Assembly (NCBI GenBank): GCA_026709065.1
Contig: JAPOTS010000137.1
Coordinates: forward strand, 1-42,696
Origin: Bacteroidota bacterium
GTDB lineage: Bacteria; Bacteroidota; Rhodothermia; Rhodothermales; Bin80
Direction of reading: 5' to 3'
Length of the DNA stretch: 42,696 nt
Below, piece after piece: positions 17,312-26,422 of this stretch. Numbering within the stretch: the first letter of the stretch is position 1; each line of letters opens with the position of its first letter. Under the pieces are notes generated by a model. It was given only the letters and a program-made list of their open reading frames with translations. It ran no database searches and had not been told where the DNA came from. The translations under genes and the position numbers were made by a program.

Positions 17312-18295
17312 TTAAAGTGTGATCTCAGTTCCAAGATTCACCCGTTCGGCTTGTTTGACTAAATAGCTGGCGACGACAAGGTCTTGAATCGCATTGCCGA
17401 CTGACTTGAAGAAAGTGATTTCTTGATTATGAGTACGACCAGGGCAGAGACCTAATAGAATTTCTCCAATCTCGGCATGGATATGTGATTGATCAATAAT
17501 TCCCTCTTGAATGGGTAGAGAGATATCACCAGCTTCGCTCAGGCATGCTTCTAAGTGATCTACAACAACTGTAGCAGACGAGACTACTTGGGAGGGAATT
17601 TCGGTCATGTCAGGACGATAGGATCCGATACCGTTAATATGAGTCCCAATTGAGAGGTTTTCCGCAGAAAATACGGGGGTTAACGATGTTGTTGCAGTGC
17701 ACACAATATCCGCTTCAAGCAAATCATCTGGGGATTGTGCAGCGACGATTTCAATTTCATAGCGTTGCTTAATCTGATCGATAAATCGATCGATTTTCTC
17801 AGGTGATCTAGCAAATACAATGATTTTACTGATAGGACGAACTGTACAAATGGCCTCTATTTGAGTTTGTGCCTGAACTCCAATGCCAAAAATTGCAAGA
17901 ACAGATGAATGAGTACGGGCGAGAATTTCGGTGGCTAATCCAGCACCTGCGCCAGTCCGAAGGGCGGTAATATATTCACCATCCATCAGAGCAATTGGCT
18001 CGCCCGTTCGAGCGTTGTTCACCGTGATGAAAGCGTGAATGAAGGGAAGTTCATGACGTGGATTTTCAGGATTGACCGTCACCACTTTGAGTCCAATCTG
18101 TTGAAGATCTTCAGAGAATGATGGCATAAATAACGCCCGTTGCCCCTGTTGGCCGAGTGGCATATTCATGCGAACTGGTGTGATGGCTTGCCCAGAGGAG
18201 AGAGAAGTAAACGCATCCCGCATGAGGTCAATTGCCTGTTTCATTGAAATAATGGAGGCGATATCTTTTCGTGAAAGAATGCGAAGAGTGGGCAT
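17312..18295 (-). CDS. Ornithine cyclodeaminase-family delta1-pyrroline-2-carboxylate reductase
   Basis: A 327-residue member of the ornithine cyclodeaminase/mu-crystallin family. It has the N-terminal MNMPLG and GLKVVTVNPEN substrate segment with the conserved Lys, LMDGEYITALRTGAGAGLAT, and the Rossmann motif FGIGVQAQTQIEA. Members include cyclodeaminases, alanine dehydrogenases, ketimine reductases and delta1-pyrroline-2-carboxylate reductases. It lies 5 bases downstream of a gene whose active-site residues mark a trans-3-hydroxy-L-proline dehydratase. Dehydration gives delta1-pyrroline-2-carboxylate, which this enzyme would reduce to L-proline with NAD(P)H. Family is certain; the specific activity is inferred from the neighbour. 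Confidence 0.8.
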   Translation of the reverse strand: MPTLRILSRKDIASIISMKQAIDLMRDAFTSLSSGQAITPVRMNMPLGQQGQRALFMPSFSEDLQQIGLKVVTVNPENPRHELPFIHAFITVNNARTGEPIALMDGEYITALRTGAGAGLATEILARTHSSVLAIFGIGVQAQTQIEAICTVRPISKIIVFARSPEKIDRFIDQIKQRYEIEIVAAQSPDDLLEADIVCTATTSLTPVFSAENLSIGTHINGIGSYRPDMTEIPSQVVSSATVVVDHLEACLSEAGDISLPIQEGIIDQSHIHAEIGEILLGLCPGRTHNQEITFFKSVGNAIQDLVVASYLVKQAERVNLGTEITL

Positions 18296-18300
18296 AATAA

Positions 18301-19341
18301 TTAACGGAGGCGAAATCCGTATTTAAGTGGATCGTCGGGGTCAATATAAAATGTATGTTGACCAGTAATGAATGCGCGTCCTTTCACTTCGGGAATAATT
18401 GCTTTATACTCACCATAGGAGATTTCTTGAGTCGCTTGACCAACAAATGAAGTGCCAATAATACTTTCAATTCTAATTGGTTGCTCAAGTCGTATTTCTC
18501 TCTTTGCAACAAGTAGCGCTAATCGCGCACTGACCCCTGTGCCAGTTGGGCTTCGGTCAACTTCTCCATCGGCAAATACACATACATGTCGGCTATGAGC
18601 ATTAGCAGAATGAGCAGAATCAATAAAAATCACGCCATATAAGAAGCCTAAATCAGGTTCTTCGGGATGAACAATAGAGGTACTATTTGCTATTGATTCC
18701 TTGATCATTATTCCCAAGCGAACGATTTCACTATAGTGTGAGGAGGTTGCTTCTAAACCTAAGTCTCTGATATTCACATAGGCGTAGTAAGCCCCTCCAA
18801 ACGCAAGGTCATAATGGATGCGCCCAAGAGTTGGAACAGTAACGCATTGATTTAATGCGTGAACGTATGAAGGTACATTGCGGAAGCGAACAGATTCAAC
18901 CTGACCGTTTTCTACTTTAGCCCAAGCCGTGGTTTGGCCAGCTGGAGTGTCTATCGTGACGCGTGTTTCAGGCTCTGATTTCGGAAGGCATCCAGTTTCA
19001 AGTAGCACTTTTGTTACTGCGATAATGCCATGACCGCACATTGTACTATATCCCTCATTATGCATAAAGAGGACCCCAAAATCAGATTCGTGATTGACTG
19101 GTTTCGTGATGAGACATCCATACATATCTGTATGACCACGGGGTTCCCACATCAGTGCCGTTCTCAGTGAGTCATGAAATTTCTGTAAGTGATTGCGTTG
19201 TTCTAGGAGTGTATTTCCGGTAGGTTTAGGGTAACCCGAAAAGATCATACGTAATGGTTCTCCCTCAGTGTGAGCATCAATACATTGAATTCTGTGCTCA
19301 TCAGGTTTCCAGTATTGACTTGATTCCAAATCAAGTGACAT
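18301..19341 (-). CDS. Proline racemase-family trans-3-hydroxy-L-proline dehydratase
   Basis: A 346-residue member of the proline racemase family. The first catalytic residue is Cys102 in MCGHG. At the second position, where racemases and 4-hydroxyproline epimerases have Cys in DRSPCGTG, this protein has Thr266 (DRSPTGTG). A Cys/Thr pair is the known mark of trans-3-hydroxy-L-proline dehydratase (as in human L3HYPDH), which removes water to give delta1-pyrroline-2-carboxylate. Other conserved parts are DAHTEGEPLR and GGAYYAYV. The next gene encodes a matching reductase, forming a two-step route from trans-3-hydroxy-L-proline to L-proline. The residue call is read directly; activity is inferred. 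Confidence 0.85.
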   Translation of the reverse strand: MSLDLESSQYWKPDEHRIQCIDAHTEGEPLRMIFSGYPKPTGNTLLEQRNHLQKFHDSLRTALMWEPRGHTDMYGCLITKPVNHESDFGVLFMHNEGYSTMCGHGIIAVTKVLLETGCLPKSEPETRVTIDTPAGQTTAWAKVENGQVESVRFRNVPSYVHALNQCVTVPTLGRIHYDLAFGGAYYAYVNIRDLGLEATSSHYSEIVRLGIMIKESIANSTSIVHPEEPDLGFLYGVIFIDSAHSANAHSRHVCVFADGEVDRSPTGTGVSARLALLVAKREIRLEQPIRIESIIGTSFVGQATQEISYGEYKAIIPEVKGRAFITGQHTFYIDPDDPLKYGFRLR

Positions 19342-19734
19342 TGAAATTGATTTGTATTGTAGCGTACAATGGATGATTAGAAATTAAATTATCTCTGATT
19401 TGAGGTAGCCAAGACGGCATTGAAAAGAGAGATGCTAAATGCAGCTCTCAAGCATTTTTTGATATAGGTGAACCGATGATCTTCATCCTGAAATACAACA
19501 TTCATTTTCTCTATTTCGGTTTTGTCCAAATTCCAAAGTGGGCTTATCTCGGATGAGGAGGTGTTAGATACAATGAACGAATAAAGAGAAATATGGGTAC
19601 TCATACCCGTTTAACACAAGCCTGAAGAGATATTAAACAATCTCTTTGATCAAAGGGACTCCTCATTTGACCAATCTCAGGAACTGAGTTACATCAAATT
19701 TTTGCAGGAAATATTCAGTAATGGAAACATTACA
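19342..19734. other. Intergenic stretch without a convincing gene
   Basis: About 390 bases between the hydroxyproline genes and a small hypothetical gene. A 71-codon minus-strand frame at 19389-19604 has no recognisable motif and no clear start signal, and is not called. No hairpin or RNA gene was seen. Confidence 0.4.
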
Positions 19735-20019
19735 TTAATCCAATACTTTCTTCTCACTTAAGGATTTCTTAACATCCTTAAATAGATCATCAAGCATCTC
19801 CTTAGGCCACACGCCTTTTTGTTTAATCCTATTCCGACTTGTACGCTCGGGTACGAAGGTGGTAGGAAATTTGTAAGGCGATGTAGGATAATAGATACCT
19901 GGATAATTTTCCGAAGGTATAAGCCCAGGCAGAGGCTTCGGCTTCGGAGGCAAATCAAGAATCACAGTTCTTGAATGCTTATCTCTTGATACCAATAGAT
20001 CAAAATGTTCTTCAGTCAT
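19735..20019 (-). CDS. Small proline-rich hypothetical protein
   Basis: A 94-residue protein from the ATG at 20019 (an in-frame TTG lies 6 bases upstream). It has a Pro-rich centre (DLPPKPKPLPGLIPSENYPG and further Tyr/Pro residues), a basic stretch (ERTSRNRIKQKG) and an acidic/basic amphipathic C-terminal helix (EMLDDLFKDVKKSLSEKKV). No signal peptide, membrane segment or known family was recognised. It lies 85 bases downstream of the disrupted serine protease gene on the same strand and may once have been co-transcribed with it. Real coding is plausible but not proven. Confidence 0.45.
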   Translation of the reverse strand: MTEEHFDLLVSRDKHSRTVILDLPPKPKPLPGLIPSENYPGIYYPTSPYKFPTTFVPERTSRNRIKQKGVWPKEMLDDLFKDVKKSLSEKKVLD

Positions 20020-20104
20020 ACTCAAGGGGATGATGTGATCTTAAAATAGTTTACCCAAAGAATCGAAAATTGTTTCACAATATATGGACAACAATCAGAA
20101 CTTT

Positions 20105-21223
20105 CTATGCTAAATCAGAATCCTTGTGATACCATTTTGATTCAATATCGGTGATTGAAATATTTCTTTCTCCAAATTGATCAATGTTTGATGTCAGGTA
20201 TCCTGTCCTCACGAATTCGGATGCAAATCTTACACTCTCAACCACAGAGTATACAAGCGAAAAATCTATCTTCGTAGATTCCAAGGTGAGACAGTTATGA
20301 ATGGCTTGATCTATGATGGTCTGCCATGTAAGCTTAATAATGTCCTGTGGTGCATTTTCTGGAAGTCTAAGCGGTGCAAGTGGGTGTAAATTCTGAGCGT
20401 CATTATGATTTTGAAGATAATGTTGTTTTAAATCAAATGGATGGCGAAATTTCATATACTCTTCTAAACCAAGGTAAGCATTCCAAATCAAATTCTCCAG
20501 ATGTTTATCAGCGGGAGAAATCCGAAGTCCTAACTCTATAGCTCGTGATCGTGAAACTACATCAGAGTGATCAGAAAAACTTTTGTTTAGATTCTCTGCA
20601 ATCTCTTTGGCTTTTGATCTATCGTCTGGATCTGTCATGTGCAACCGAAGTAGTCTTTCACCCACCGAGGAAGATAATTCACTTGCACGTTTAGCAGCAC
20701 CAATATTCACTGGATCAACTGCTGAGAACAGACGATCTATAATTTTAGAAGTATGAATCTATTCACTGATGTTAACATCATCAGAGAGGAAACGGAGGAA
20801 TGCCCCAACATCTTCATATGCAAAATGTCAAAACCCCGTATCTGGTTGAAAAACAGTGAGTTGTGGATCAATTGGCCCTAACGAGGAGTGAGGATGCATT
20901 ACTATCTCGTTTGCACCTAATGCAAAGAGGGTTGCTGCACTAAATGCAACATATGGTACCAATACATAAACTTTATCAAATCTTTCCCGAAGAATAGACA
21001 TCAATTTCCATGCGGTTAGTCCATCACCTCCAGTGCTGTGAACTAAGATATCTACTTCGTTTGAGTCTGAAATAGAATCAATCTGATCAATGAATTCTCT
21101 CACCGCATCTGAACCCATTCGGGCATGAATGCCCTCACGTGTGCTAGTTGTATAGACTATAAGTGGTCGTTTACGGTAATCTTCAATTGCTTGATAAATT
21201 TTACGTCTTTCAATAAGATTCAT
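20105..21223 (-). pseudogene. SDH-type Clp-fold serine protease gene with two in-frame stops
   Basis: One 373-codon frame runs from the ATG at 21223 to 20105 but is interrupted by TGA at 20830-20828 and TAG at 20761-20759, 22 codons apart. The first part (131 residues) matches the Clp/crotonase-fold serine proteinase family SDH_protease: VDILVHSTGGDGLTAW, then PYVAFSAATLFALGANEIVM with candidate nucleophile Ser95, and SLGPIDPQL. The piece between the stops (FAYEDVGAFLRFLSDD) and the part after them (SAVDPVNIGAAKRASELSSS) read on in the same frame as the expected C-terminal half. Other genes here end normally with TGA or TAG, so stop reassignment is unlikely. A strong GGGGGAG ribosome-binding site precedes the ATG. 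Both stops could arise by C-to-T change (CGA, CAG). Confidence 0.8.
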
Positions 21224-21575
21224 GTTGACTCCCCCTTATTCATCTCAAATTGAGGTTTCAGTACAAAAGATTCGCTCATCCGATCAAAACACATTTCAAA
21301 GATAGGGTAAGGGTAAAACGTGGTATTTTTCTGTTAACGAGATAAATTTGCCTTTTTATTGAGAATATCTATATTTGAAAAGAGTATGACCCAGCTGTAG
21401 TTACCATCATAAAATAAGGCATGATATTTTATAGTCATTATTGACCCTAATAGAACCTTAGATTAATGACTGCTGTATCTTGATGAGGAGTGTCGAAATA
21501 GATCAATTGTTTATCCTCAATAAATCAAATACAATCATCGTTGTTGGGGTCAAAGATTATACTCAAAGAAGCAGG
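21224..21575. other. Intergenic stretch between tRNA-Thr and protease pseudogene
   Basis: About 350 AT-rich bases with no coding frame. It holds the purine-rich GGGGGAG (minus strand, 21228-21234) that serves the protease start. A TTGTTGGGGT at 21541-21550 recurs on the other side of the tRNA at about 21674-21683. Nothing else was recognised. Confidence 0.45.
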
Positions 21576-21648
21576 AGCCAACGGCCGGACTTGAACCGGC
21601 GACCTGCTCATTACGAGTGAGCTGCTCTACCATCTGAGCTACATTGGC
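21576..21648 (-). tRNA. tRNA-Thr (anticodon CGT)
   Basis: On the minus strand the sequence folds as a 73-nt cloverleaf. The acceptor stem pairs GCCAATG with CGTTGGC, the D-arm is AGCTCAGATGGTAGAGC, and the anticodon stem pairs GCTCA with TGAGC around the loop CTCGTAA, giving anticodon CGT (complement at 21613-21615) for threonine ACG codons. The T-arm contains GGTTCAAGTCC. The discriminator base is T, and the 3' CCA is not encoded (CCT follows). No partner tRNA is close by. Confidence 0.95.
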
Positions 21649-21815
21649 TAAAGTAACTTTCACGCACATTGATTGTTGGGGTTTCGCTGTTAAATTAAAA
21701 GATGTGATTAAATCTAAGCCAATAACTCAAATATCGTACACGGTTTTAAATAGATCTTATCATTCTAATCTTGAGTCATTGAGTGGTTGAGGGCTGTAAA
21801 TTTCATGGCAGGTGC

Positions 21816-21823
21816 TATCTTTG
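21816..21823 (+). promoter_or_regulatory. Candidate Bacteroidota-type -7 box upstream of M32 gene
   Basis: TATCTTTG fits the TAnnTTTG consensus exactly and lies 27 bases before the ATG of the carboxypeptidase gene, a normal leader length. A TTG 26 bases further upstream is a poor -33 candidate because the spacing is longer than usual. Confidence 0.3.
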
Positions 21824-21850
21824 TCTGCAAATATTCATCATTATGTTTGA

Positions 21851-23365
21851 ATGAGTAATTCAACGAAAGATAAATTTGACCAACTACTTCAGATTGTAAG
21901 AACAGTCAGTGACCTGAGAGCTGCAGCCTCTTTATTAGAATGGGATCAAGAGACCTATATGCCCAGAGGTGCAATGGATGCTCGATCCAGACAAGTATCA
22001 ACTCTTTATTCAACCTCTCACGAGATCTTTATCCGAGATCGTACAGGAGAGTTGCTTGATCAATTGCAAGATATTCAGTCAGATCCATTGGGGTTTCAGG
22101 AGAGTCTCATCCGAGTCACAAAACGAGATTATTCACGCGCCCGTAAATTATCACCACAACTAGTTGGAAAAATAGCCGAGACAACATCCAAAGCAAAATC
22201 AGCATGGGCTAAGGCTAATAGTGAGAATGATTTTAGCGCATTTTCGGATCATCTTCAACAAGTTATTGACCTTTCTATTGAGAAAGCGGAAGCAATCGGT
22301 TATTTAGATCATCTGTATGATGCGCTATTAGATGAATATGAACCTAATGCAACATCCGCACAGGTCAAAAATATTTTTGATAAACTGCGTACTTCACTTG
22401 TTCCAATAGTTGATGCGATTAAGGATGATCCAGCGCCAGAATCCGATTTTATTCATTACTCCTATGATGGAGATATTCAATGGGATTTTGGAATGGAAGT
22501 ATTAAGGGATATAGGATTTGACTTTCAACGAGGAAGGCAAGATATTTCCGCACATCCATTCAGTACGTCTTTCTCAATAAATGATGTTCGCTTGACTACG
22601 CGAATTCATGAACGAAATTTAGTTTCGGGTCTTTTTAGTTCATTACATGAGGCTGGGCATGGAATGTATGAACAAGGGATTGTTAATGATCTTGATGGGA
22701 CATTTTTAGCTCAAGGAACATCGTTGGGTATGCATGAATCTCAATCTCGTTTGTGGGAAAATCAAGTTGGCAGGAGTTATGCTTTCTGGAAATGTTACTA
22801 TCGTGATTTACAGCAAAGATTTAAGACATCGCTGGGCAATATTCCCTTAGAAACGTTCTATAAAGCGATTAATCGGGTTCGTCCTAGCGCCGTACGGGTT
22901 GATGCTGACGAGGTCACATATAATTTGCATATCATACTTCGCTATGAAATTGAATTGATGCTGATACAAGGCGAAGTACCTATCAATGAGTTACCAGAGC
23001 TTTGGAATGATAAGATGAATGAATATATAGGAATTGAACCTGAGAACGAAACCGAAGGGATATTACAAGACATTCACTGGGCATTAGGTGCAATTGGGTA
23101 CTTCCCGACCTATGCACTTGGGAATCTAATGTCTGCCCAGATTTTTTCCTGTGCTCAGGAAGCAATTAATGATTTGGAGAATCAGATTTCTACGGGACAA
23201 TTTCATCCACTCAGGCAATGGCTACAATCAAATATTTATCAATGGGGGCGCAAATTGTCAGCCATTGAGATCATAGAAAGGCTGACATCTGGGGGTATAT
23301 CTACTCAGCCTTGGCTTCAATATATTCAAAAGAAGTATAGTGACATATATAAATCCTTGTCGTAG
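21851..23365 (+). CDS. Thermostable carboxypeptidase (Taq type), M32 family
   Basis: A 504-residue metallocarboxypeptidase that removes C-terminal amino acids from peptides, in the cytosol since no signal peptide is visible. The catalytic HExxH is His266-Glu267-Ala-Gly-His270 (LHEAGHGMYEQG), followed by MHESQSRLWEN with the third zinc ligand Glu. Other family marks are SLLEWDQETYMPRGA near the N-terminus, VRLTTRIHE, and RVDADEVTYNLHIILRYEIE, all intact. The length matches the family (about 500 residues). It is a single gene with more than 600 non-coding bases after it. Role: general peptide turnover. Confidence 0.95.
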   Translation: MSNSTKDKFDQLLQIVRTVSDLRAAASLLEWDQETYMPRGAMDARSRQVSTLYSTSHEIFIRDRTGELLDQLQDIQSDPLGFQESLIRVTKRDYSRARKLSPQLVGKIAETTSKAKSAWAKANSENDFSAFSDHLQQVIDLSIEKAEAIGYLDHLYDALLDEYEPNATSAQVKNIFDKLRTSLVPIVDAIKDDPAPESDFIHYSYDGDIQWDFGMEVLRDIGFDFQRGRQDISAHPFSTSFSINDVRLTTRIHERNLVSGLFSSLHEAGHGMYEQGIVNDLDGTFLAQGTSLGMHESQSRLWENQVGRSYAFWKCYYRDLQQRFKTSLGNIPLETFYKAINRVRPSAVRVDADEVTYNLHIILRYEIELMLIQGEVPINELPELWNDKMNEYIGIEPENETEGILQDIHWALGAIGYFPTYALGNLMSAQIFSCAQEAINDLENQISTGQFHPLRQWLQSNIYQWGRKLSAIEIIERLTSGGISTQPWLQYIQKKYSDIYKSLS

Positions 23366-23984
23366 AATCCTAACAATTATCTTATGAGTATTTACTTCAT
23401 CTAATTCTACTTTCAAGTTAGAAAAATAAGACGAATCTCGACTTCCCATAAAGAATTGATTATATCAAAATCAACTAAGATTTGTTGATGGTCATGAGTG
23501 ATACACAAAACGTGATAGAACCAAGAAATTGGAAACTTAACGTATGACCAAAAAGTGACTTCATATACCAAGAGACATCGCTGAGTATGCCCCAGAAGAA
23601 TGGAACTGGGAGATCTAATATAGCCGTCAACAAAAACTTGCATTGAGGGCTACCCACCTTTGGAGATCAGACTTTACATGAGTAATATTGCATCTGTGCA
23701 ATCGGAAGGAAATTTGTTATATCAGTAATAAACAATAATTTCTCTAAACATTCTAATTTATAGAGTGATCAAGGATTCTTTAAAGGTTAGTATATATTCT
23801 TGATAAAGAAAAATCTGTCATAAAGAGTATCATTTTGTCGCAATTAATAATTTGATATAGTCAATTAATTTAAATCTTACTGTTTGGTGTTGCTCACACT
23901 TCATTTAAAGACTACACAACCTTTTACTTGTAGGGTGATGTTCTTAGAATATGATAAAGTAATTCATTCCTGACTACTAAAAGT
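23366..23984. other. Long AT-rich intergenic stretch
   Basis: About 620 bases between the M32 gene and the glycosyltransferase-like gene. Minus-strand frames at 23413-23643 and 23475-23657 overlap each other; the second is hydrophobic and might be the trace of a membrane-protein gene, but neither has a recognisable motif or start. No tRNA, repeat or clear terminator was found. Confidence 0.4.
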
Positions 23985-25265
23985 ATGCGGTATGTTTCCC
24001 CAATAGATATTGCTGGAGCAATATGCCTGCTCGCATATGGCATCCTCTCATCCATTACTCGGGCAACTGGTGATCCGTCCCTTGAATTATTTATTGGATT
24101 ATCTATTGGTGTGGCGATCATCACATTTATTATTTTCGCCTATTATCAGAGGCATCCTGAAGAGAAAATTTCTGTGACTCGGCTGATTTTTTGGTCTATA
24201 CTCTTTCGGATTTGCGGCCTTATAGGATCACCATTTTTTGAGGATGATTTCTATAGATACTTGTGGGATGCATTTCAATTCATTCAAGTAGGAACACCCT
24301 ACGGAGTCCCACCAGAATCATTTTTCAATGACATGGGTGTTCCAGAGCAGTTTCAGCGTATCCTAGATGGCATCAACTATCCAGAATTACCAACGATCTA
24401 TGGTCCTGTGACTCAGATCGTTTTTCTGGGAGGCTATATCATTAGTCCTGGCAGTGTGACTGCATTGCAAGGAGTCATGATATTCATTGATCTCTTGACT
24501 ATTTTTCTGTTGTTGAGATTAGCACCAGTTCATGCAGTTTTATTATATGCATGGAGCCCGTTGGTAATTAAAGAAATTGCTTTTACAGCGCATCCTGATG
24601 GGGTTGCTGTATTTCTGGTAATCGTAGCGGTTGTACTATCCCAACGGCACAGAATTCATCTTGCTGCAATCTGTTTGGCACTCGCAGTGAGTGCTAAAAT
24701 CTTAGCCTTACTGGTCGTCCCGTTTATTTTAGTTCGTGCGCGATTACAAGTCTGGTGTAGTTTTACAGGGGCTTTGGCTTTAATTTATTTGCCCTTTGTA
24801 TTGCAGGGGAGTACAGATTTAGAGACGCTACTTGTCTTTACCCGTGAATGGGAGTTTAATGCAGCTATATTTGGATTATTCAAACCTTGGATGCCAAATG
24901 AATTGGCTAGGGTGATCTGCGGTTTAATCCTAGCTGTGGCGGTATTTAGTTATTACATCATTTACAGGCGTAAAGCTGATCATTCAATCGTTCGTGGAGA
25001 CTGGGTTTATGGAGGACTATTTGCACTTTGGCCCGTTGTGAATTCTTGGTACCTACTCTGGTTACTTCCTTTTGCAGTGATTCGTCCGAGTGCTTGGGCT
25101 TGGACAGCATCAGTGGCCGTGCTACTTTCTTATGTGACGGGATTAAATTTAAATAATTTCGAAATGCACCCGTTTGCGCATCCTGATTGGTTACGTCCAG
25201 TGGAATATGGGATAATTCTTATTGCAATGCTCTACGATATTGTAAAACATAGAGATAAAAAATGA
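23985..25265 (+). CDS. Polytopic GT-C-like membrane glycosyltransferase
   Basis: A 426-residue integral membrane protein with about 10-12 hydrophobic segments, beginning near residue 7 and ending near 415. An acidic motif in the first loop (EDDFYRYLWD, residues 86-95) followed by GTPYGVPPE resembles the DxxxYxxD loop of prokaryotic GT-C enzymes such as the DUF2029/GT87 and mannosyltransferase-like groups, which transfer sugars from polyprenyl-phosphate donors. LPTIYGPVTQIVF in the next loop and the NSWYLLWLLP segment near residue 355 also recall that superfamily. It is not part of an obvious glycan cluster, so donor and acceptor are unknown. Confidence 0.7.
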   Translation: MRYVSPIDIAGAICLLAYGILSSITRATGDPSLELFIGLSIGVAIITFIIFAYYQRHPEEKISVTRLIFWSILFRICGLIGSPFFEDDFYRYLWDAFQFIQVGTPYGVPPESFFNDMGVPEQFQRILDGINYPELPTIYGPVTQIVFLGGYIISPGSVTALQGVMIFIDLLTIFLLLRLAPVHAVLLYAWSPLVIKEIAFTAHPDGVAVFLVIVAVVLSQRHRIHLAAICLALAVSAKILALLVVPFILVRARLQVWCSFTGALALIYLPFVLQGSTDLETLLVFTREWEFNAAIFGLFKPWMPNELARVICGLILAVAVFSYYIIYRRKADHSIVRGDWVYGGLFALWPVVNSWYLLWLLPFAVIRPSAWAWTASVAVLLSYVTGLNLNNFEMHPFAHPDWLRPVEYGIILIAMLYDIVKHRDKK

Positions 25266-25343
25266 ATGTGCAATATTATGGTGATTATGTGCTTAACTGC
25301 AACTTTGACTTACTCAGAATTTAGATTTAACGGTTGCGAATGA

Positions 25344-26342
25344 CTATGCGTGCGTATACTGATCGGTCTTTTTAGGATGCGTATCATGAGAATCTTTAAT
25401 AAGTCCGTGAGGCTTGGTTGGTACAATTTCATTGGTTCGTAAATCATTGGCATCAAGTATCTCAAACTGATCAGGGTTATATTTGTCCAAGGAAATAGGA
25501 ACCCCCATAGCCCCTGGATAATTACTGGAATATGCAATGTCTTACTTACCTCAATTGCGACATAATTGTCATAGTGCGGGTATTCTTTTGGTGTGTATCT
25601 CTTGTAGATAATCAATTCATCATTATGCTTCGGGTGGGGCAGGTTCGTAAACCAATAAGCATTCCCCAACCTTCCTTTAAAAATGCCATCTACCATTCGG
25701 TATGCACTACCTTCCTTCTTTGTTTCAACTAGCTCTTTTGCAAACTCATCAGGCGCATCAAAAAGCATGTTTTGCCCAGAGGTTCCGTATCCCAACCAAA
25801 TCTTATTCTGCATAATAAGCGGGAAAATCTCTTTGTAGGTAATCGCATTCATATTCCCAATAATCAAAAACTTTTTATCATACTCCATTAACTGCGCCAC
25901 ATATTCTCTGAAAAGAGAAAACGGTGGATTGGTTACTACAATATCGGCTTCTTTCAATAACTCAATACACTCAGCACTCCGAAAATCCCCATCACCCTTC
26001 AAAGGCTTTACATGAATCTCATGTGGATCAGGGCGGCAATTCCCATCTTGATCTCCATAGTATTCCAGATAAACTGCTTTCTCTGAATCATGCTGTGAAA
26101 ACAGATCGGGTTGTTGATTTTTATAGCAAGTCGCGATGAGTTTCTTCAATCTATACCACTCAAACTGTTTTGAGAAGAATTCAAAGAACTTGCTCACGCG
26201 CGGGTCATCACAATTACAATAGGCCACTTGACCAAGAAAATGGGCTATGTAGTGACGTAATTCGTTTTCTATATCGCGTACCGCGTATAGAACTCATCAT
26301 TCTTTGCACGTTTTGCACCGTGCAAGTTTATATCCGAGCCAT
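25344..26342 (-). pseudogene. Frameshifted EcoRI-family adenine DNA methyltransferase
   Basis: Most of an M.EcoRI-family N6-adenine methyltransferase can be read, but in three phases. The 5' part (codons 26325-26275) gives LHGAKRAKNDEFYTRYA. The frame then shifts, as if one G were lost at about 26275, to DIENELRHYIAHFLGQVAYC and the main body, including VAYCNCDDPRVSKFF, LKGDGDFRS and catalytic DIVVTNPPFSLF. Near 25523 a second one-base loss shifts the frame again; the restored frame reads YPGAMGVPISLDKYNPDQFE and ends at TAG 25346-25344. An ATG at 26342 is out of phase with the first segment, so there may be a third lesion. The reassembled length, about 330 codons, equals an intact enzyme. 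A GTG start at 26227 would yield only a truncated, wrongly ended protein. No restriction endonuclease gene lies nearby. Confidence 0.85.
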
Positions 26343-26422
26343 TTTAATCAAAAGGCTAGACCAAGCGATTCGTATATTTTCACTTAGATCATCAAGGTGC
26401 AGTGAAGTACAAATTGCCAATA

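Noticed and set aside
19389..19604. 71-codon minus-strand frame downstream of the small proline-rich gene
   Set aside because: No motif, no clear start signal and no operon context; kept only as a remark in the intergenic entry.
20105..21223. Stop-codon reassignment or programmed readthrough as explanation for the protease gene
   Set aside because: mnmA ends with TAG and apt with TGA in the expected places, so both codons act as stops here. Two different stops close together also argue against programmed readthrough.
23413..23657. Two overlapping minus-strand frames after the M32 gene, one hydrophobic
   Set aside because: They compete in different phases and neither shows a recognisable family. 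A decayed membrane-protein gene is possible but not supportable.
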